From Actinophytocola algeriensis (GTDB lineage Bacteria; Actinomycetota; Actinomycetes; Mycobacteriales; Pseudonocardiaceae): a stretch of DNA of 64,000 nucleotides. The stretch is taken from contig NZ_JACHJQ010000003.1 in assembly GCF_014203735.1 (NCBI RefSeq), positions 295,326 through 359,325 on the forward strand. Direction: 5' to 3'. Shown here one piece after another: positions 62,702-64,000 of this stretch (positions are counted from its first letter, which is position 1; each line of letters starts with the position of its first letter). The notes below the pieces were generated by a model. The model was not told the origin of the DNA, searched no databases, and was given only the letters and a program-made list of their open reading frames with translations. The translations under genes and the position numbers were made by a program.

Positions 62702-63571
62702 ATGCTGGCACTGGACATCGGCGGCACGAAGATCGCCGGAGGACTCGTCGACCCGGGCGGCAAGCTGCTGCGGCACGCGACGAGACCCACCGGCGCCGAC
62801 CCGTTCGCGTCGGTCGAGGCGGTGGTGGCCGAGCTGGCGCCGGGGCGGGTCGACGGGGTCGGCATCGCGTGTGCCGGGCCGGTGGACACCGTCGCCGGCA
62901 CGGTCGCGCCCATCAACATCCCGTCGTGGCGGGACTTTCCGCTGGTGGCGCGTGTGCGAGCGCTGACCGGTGCGCCCGTGTCGCTGGCGGGTGACGGGTT
63001 GTGCATGGCGCTCGGCGAGCACTGGGCCGGTGCCGGGCAGGGCTCGTCGGCGATGCTCGGGATGGTCGTGTCGACCGGGGTCGGCGGCGGGCTCGTGCTG
63101 AACGGGCGGCCGTTCGGCGGGCGCAGCGGCAACGCGGGGCACGTCGGGCACGTGGTCGTCGAGCCGGACGGGGTGCCGTGCACGTGTGGTGGGCGCGGGT
63201 GCGTGGAGACCGTGGCGAGCGGGACGCACCTGGTGCGGTGGGCGCGTGCGCAGGGGTGGGCGGGCACGGACGGCATGGCGCTCGCGGCGTCCGCGCACGC
63301 CGGTGACCCGGTGGCGGCGGAGGCGTTCCGGCGGGGTGGGCAGGCCGTCGGGATGGCGATCACGGCCACGGCCGCGGTGTGCGACCTGGACCTCGTGGTG
63401 ATCGGCGGTGGTGTCGCGCAGGTCGGCGACCTGCTGTTCGAGCCGGTGCGGGCGACGCTCGCGACGTACGCCCGGCTGTCGTACCTGCGTGGCCTGCGGG
63501 TCGAACCGGCGAAGCTCGGTCCGTCGGCGGGTCTGTACGGTGCGGCCGCCCTGGCCTATTCTTTGACTTAG
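62702..63571 (+). CDS. ROK family sugar kinase
   Basis: A 289-residue ROK protein: L-D-I-G-G-T-K-I-A-G-G (ATP phosphate loop) at residues 4-14, C-A-G-P-V-D near 59, and the zinc motif C-T-C-G-G-R-G-C-V-E near 160-169. L-V-V-I-G-G-G-V-A-Q lies near 236. It lacks the N-terminal DNA-binding domain of ROK repressors, so it is a kinase. Position after an alpha-mannosidase suggests mannose or a related hexose as substrate (inference). It starts 2 bases after the PPIC-like stop. Confidence 0.9.
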   Translation: MLALDIGGTKIAGGLVDPGGKLLRHATRPTGADPFASVEAVVAELAPGRVDGVGIACAGPVDTVAGTVAPINIPSWRDFPLVARVRALTGAPVSLAGDGLCMALGEHWAGAGQGSSAMLGMVVSTGVGGGLVLNGRPFGGRSGNAGHVGHVVVEPDGVPCTCGGRGCVETVASGTHLVRWARAQGWAGTDGMALAASAHAGDPVAAEAFRRGGQAVGMAITATAAVCDLDLVVIGGGVAQVGDLLFEPVRATLATYARLSYLRGLRVEPAKLGPSAGLYGAAALAYSLT

Positions 63572-63575
63572 TCAA
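63563..63575. promoter_or_regulatory. Operator candidate of the MarR-type gene
   Basis: TTGAC-TTA-GTCAA, a palindrome that overlaps the ROK stop codon and lies 30 bp before the MarR-type start. It fits auto-repression. Confidence 0.6.
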
Positions 63576-63605
63576 CGAATTGTTTCACGGGAAACGAGGC
63601 TCACC

Positions 63606-64000
63606 ATGGCCGCCACGGTCTCGCCCGACCGGATCGCCGCAGTACGCGCGTTCAACCGCAGTTACACGAAGTTCCTCGGCGCGTTGAGTGAACATCTGCT
63701 CAGCACACCATTTTCCTTGACTGAGGCAAGAGTCCTGTTCGAGCTGGGCCAGCGCGACGAGACCGAGGTGTCCGCGCTGCGGCAGGTCACCGGCCTGGAC
63801 GCCGGGTACCTGAGCCGTCTGCTCAGCCGGTTCGAGGACAACGGGTTCGTGCGCCGCGGGAAGTCGGGCGCCGACGCGCGGCGGCAGGTCATCCGGCTGA
63901 CCAACAAGGGGCAGGACGCGTTCCGGGTGCTCGACACCAAGTCGGCCGGGCAGATCCGCGAACTGCTGGCCGACCTGACCGAGGAGGAGCAGGTCCGGCT
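63606..64000 (+). CDS. MarR-type regulator, 3' end outside the window
   Basis: 131 residues are visible. The winged helix contains F-S-L-T-E-A-R-V-L-F-E-L near residue 38, L-D-A-G-Y-L-S-R-L-L-S-R-F near 63, and R-R-G-K-S-G-A-D-A-R-R-Q-V near 80. Proteins starting this way in actinomycetes often continue into a GNAT acetyltransferase domain; whether that is so here cannot be seen. It may control the mannosidase operon or itself. Confidence 0.85.
   Translation, partial: MAATVSPDRIAAVRAFNRSYTKFLGALSEHLLSTPFSLTEARVLFELGQRDETEVSALRQVTGLDAGYLSRLLSRFEDNGFVRRGKSGADARRQVIRLTNKGQDAFRVLDTKSAGQIRELLADLTEEEQVR

Overview
The window is a high-GC actinomycete chromosome segment, almost certainly from the Pseudonocardiaceae (a Lentzea, Saccharothrix or Actinosynnema type of organism). 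This rests on the heat-shock operon order dnaK-grpE-dnaJ-hspR with HAIR operators, on ESX-type small exported proteins with EspG and DUF3558 lipoproteins, on a mycobacterial-style fatty-acid set (FadE5, FabG4, FadA2 and HtdX homologues), on many GTG starts, and on G/C at nearly all third codon positions. The genus assignment is inference. No prophage, integrase, intact transposase or CRISPR array is visible.

Layout. 1-7.2 kb: the end of a DUF3558 lipoprotein gene, a three-gene minus-strand cluster in which an SDR lies between two membrane-anchored relatives, then a YtrA-type GntR/ABC exporter operon followed by an unusual tandem two-domain lipase. 7.2-17.2 kb: the stress region, with clpB, a PPOX-fold protein, a flavohaemoglobin, two broken genes, and hspR-dnaJ-grpE-dnaK; both chaperone promoters carry HspR (HAIR) operators, and three evenly spaced DnaA boxes lie behind clpB. 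17.2-26.8 kb: a DUF4097 lipoprotein, an MFS transporter, dcd, tRNA-Gly(CCC), a DUF4304 protein, an orphan LuxR regulator, fadE5, a GlsB/YeaQ membrane protein, a VanW/YoaR protein, an orphan GroES-like protein and an SRPBCC protein. 26.9-34.9 kb: a large repeat-rich membrane protein, an amino-acid ABC importer, and a GH63-type glycosidase. 34.9-39.3 kb: a duplicated ESX-associated module. 39.3-47.3 kb: an MFS transporter, an ADP-ribosylglycohydrolase, an M20 peptidase with a 49-residue upstream gene, and a three-gene 2-oxoacid dehydrogenase complex. 47.3-55.7 kb: a pentapeptide-type membrane protein, an SCP2 protein, TetR, MarR/EamA, and the HtdX-FabG4/FadA2 lipid genes. 55.7-64 kb: intergenic repeats, a 48-residue protein, an AAA ATPase, and an operon of alpha-mannosidase, PPIC-type protein and ROK kinase, ending in a MarR-type gene cut by the window edge.

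How the parts work together. The chaperone genes look like one HspR regulon. A 12-bp palindromic operator of the form TACYSRCKRGTA occurs before fadE5 (twice), between the SCP2 gene and TetR, and between fabG4 and fadA2. This ties genes 30 kb apart into a probable acyl-CoA regulon, with the TetR as candidate regulator. The ESX module has two PPE-like paralogues with the same C-terminal tail, and its two transcription units start from near-identical leader sequences.

Most unusual features: a short repeat family (core GGAGCTTGCGGAGCGAA, units of 30, 31 or 33 bp) that forms tandem arrays and also sits inside three genes, where it adds peptide repeats; the DnaA-box trio with exact 21-bp spacing; the tandem hydrolase whose second copy has lost its catalytic histidine; a frameshifted SRA-type modified-DNA reader; and a dispersed ~105-bp intergenic repeat.
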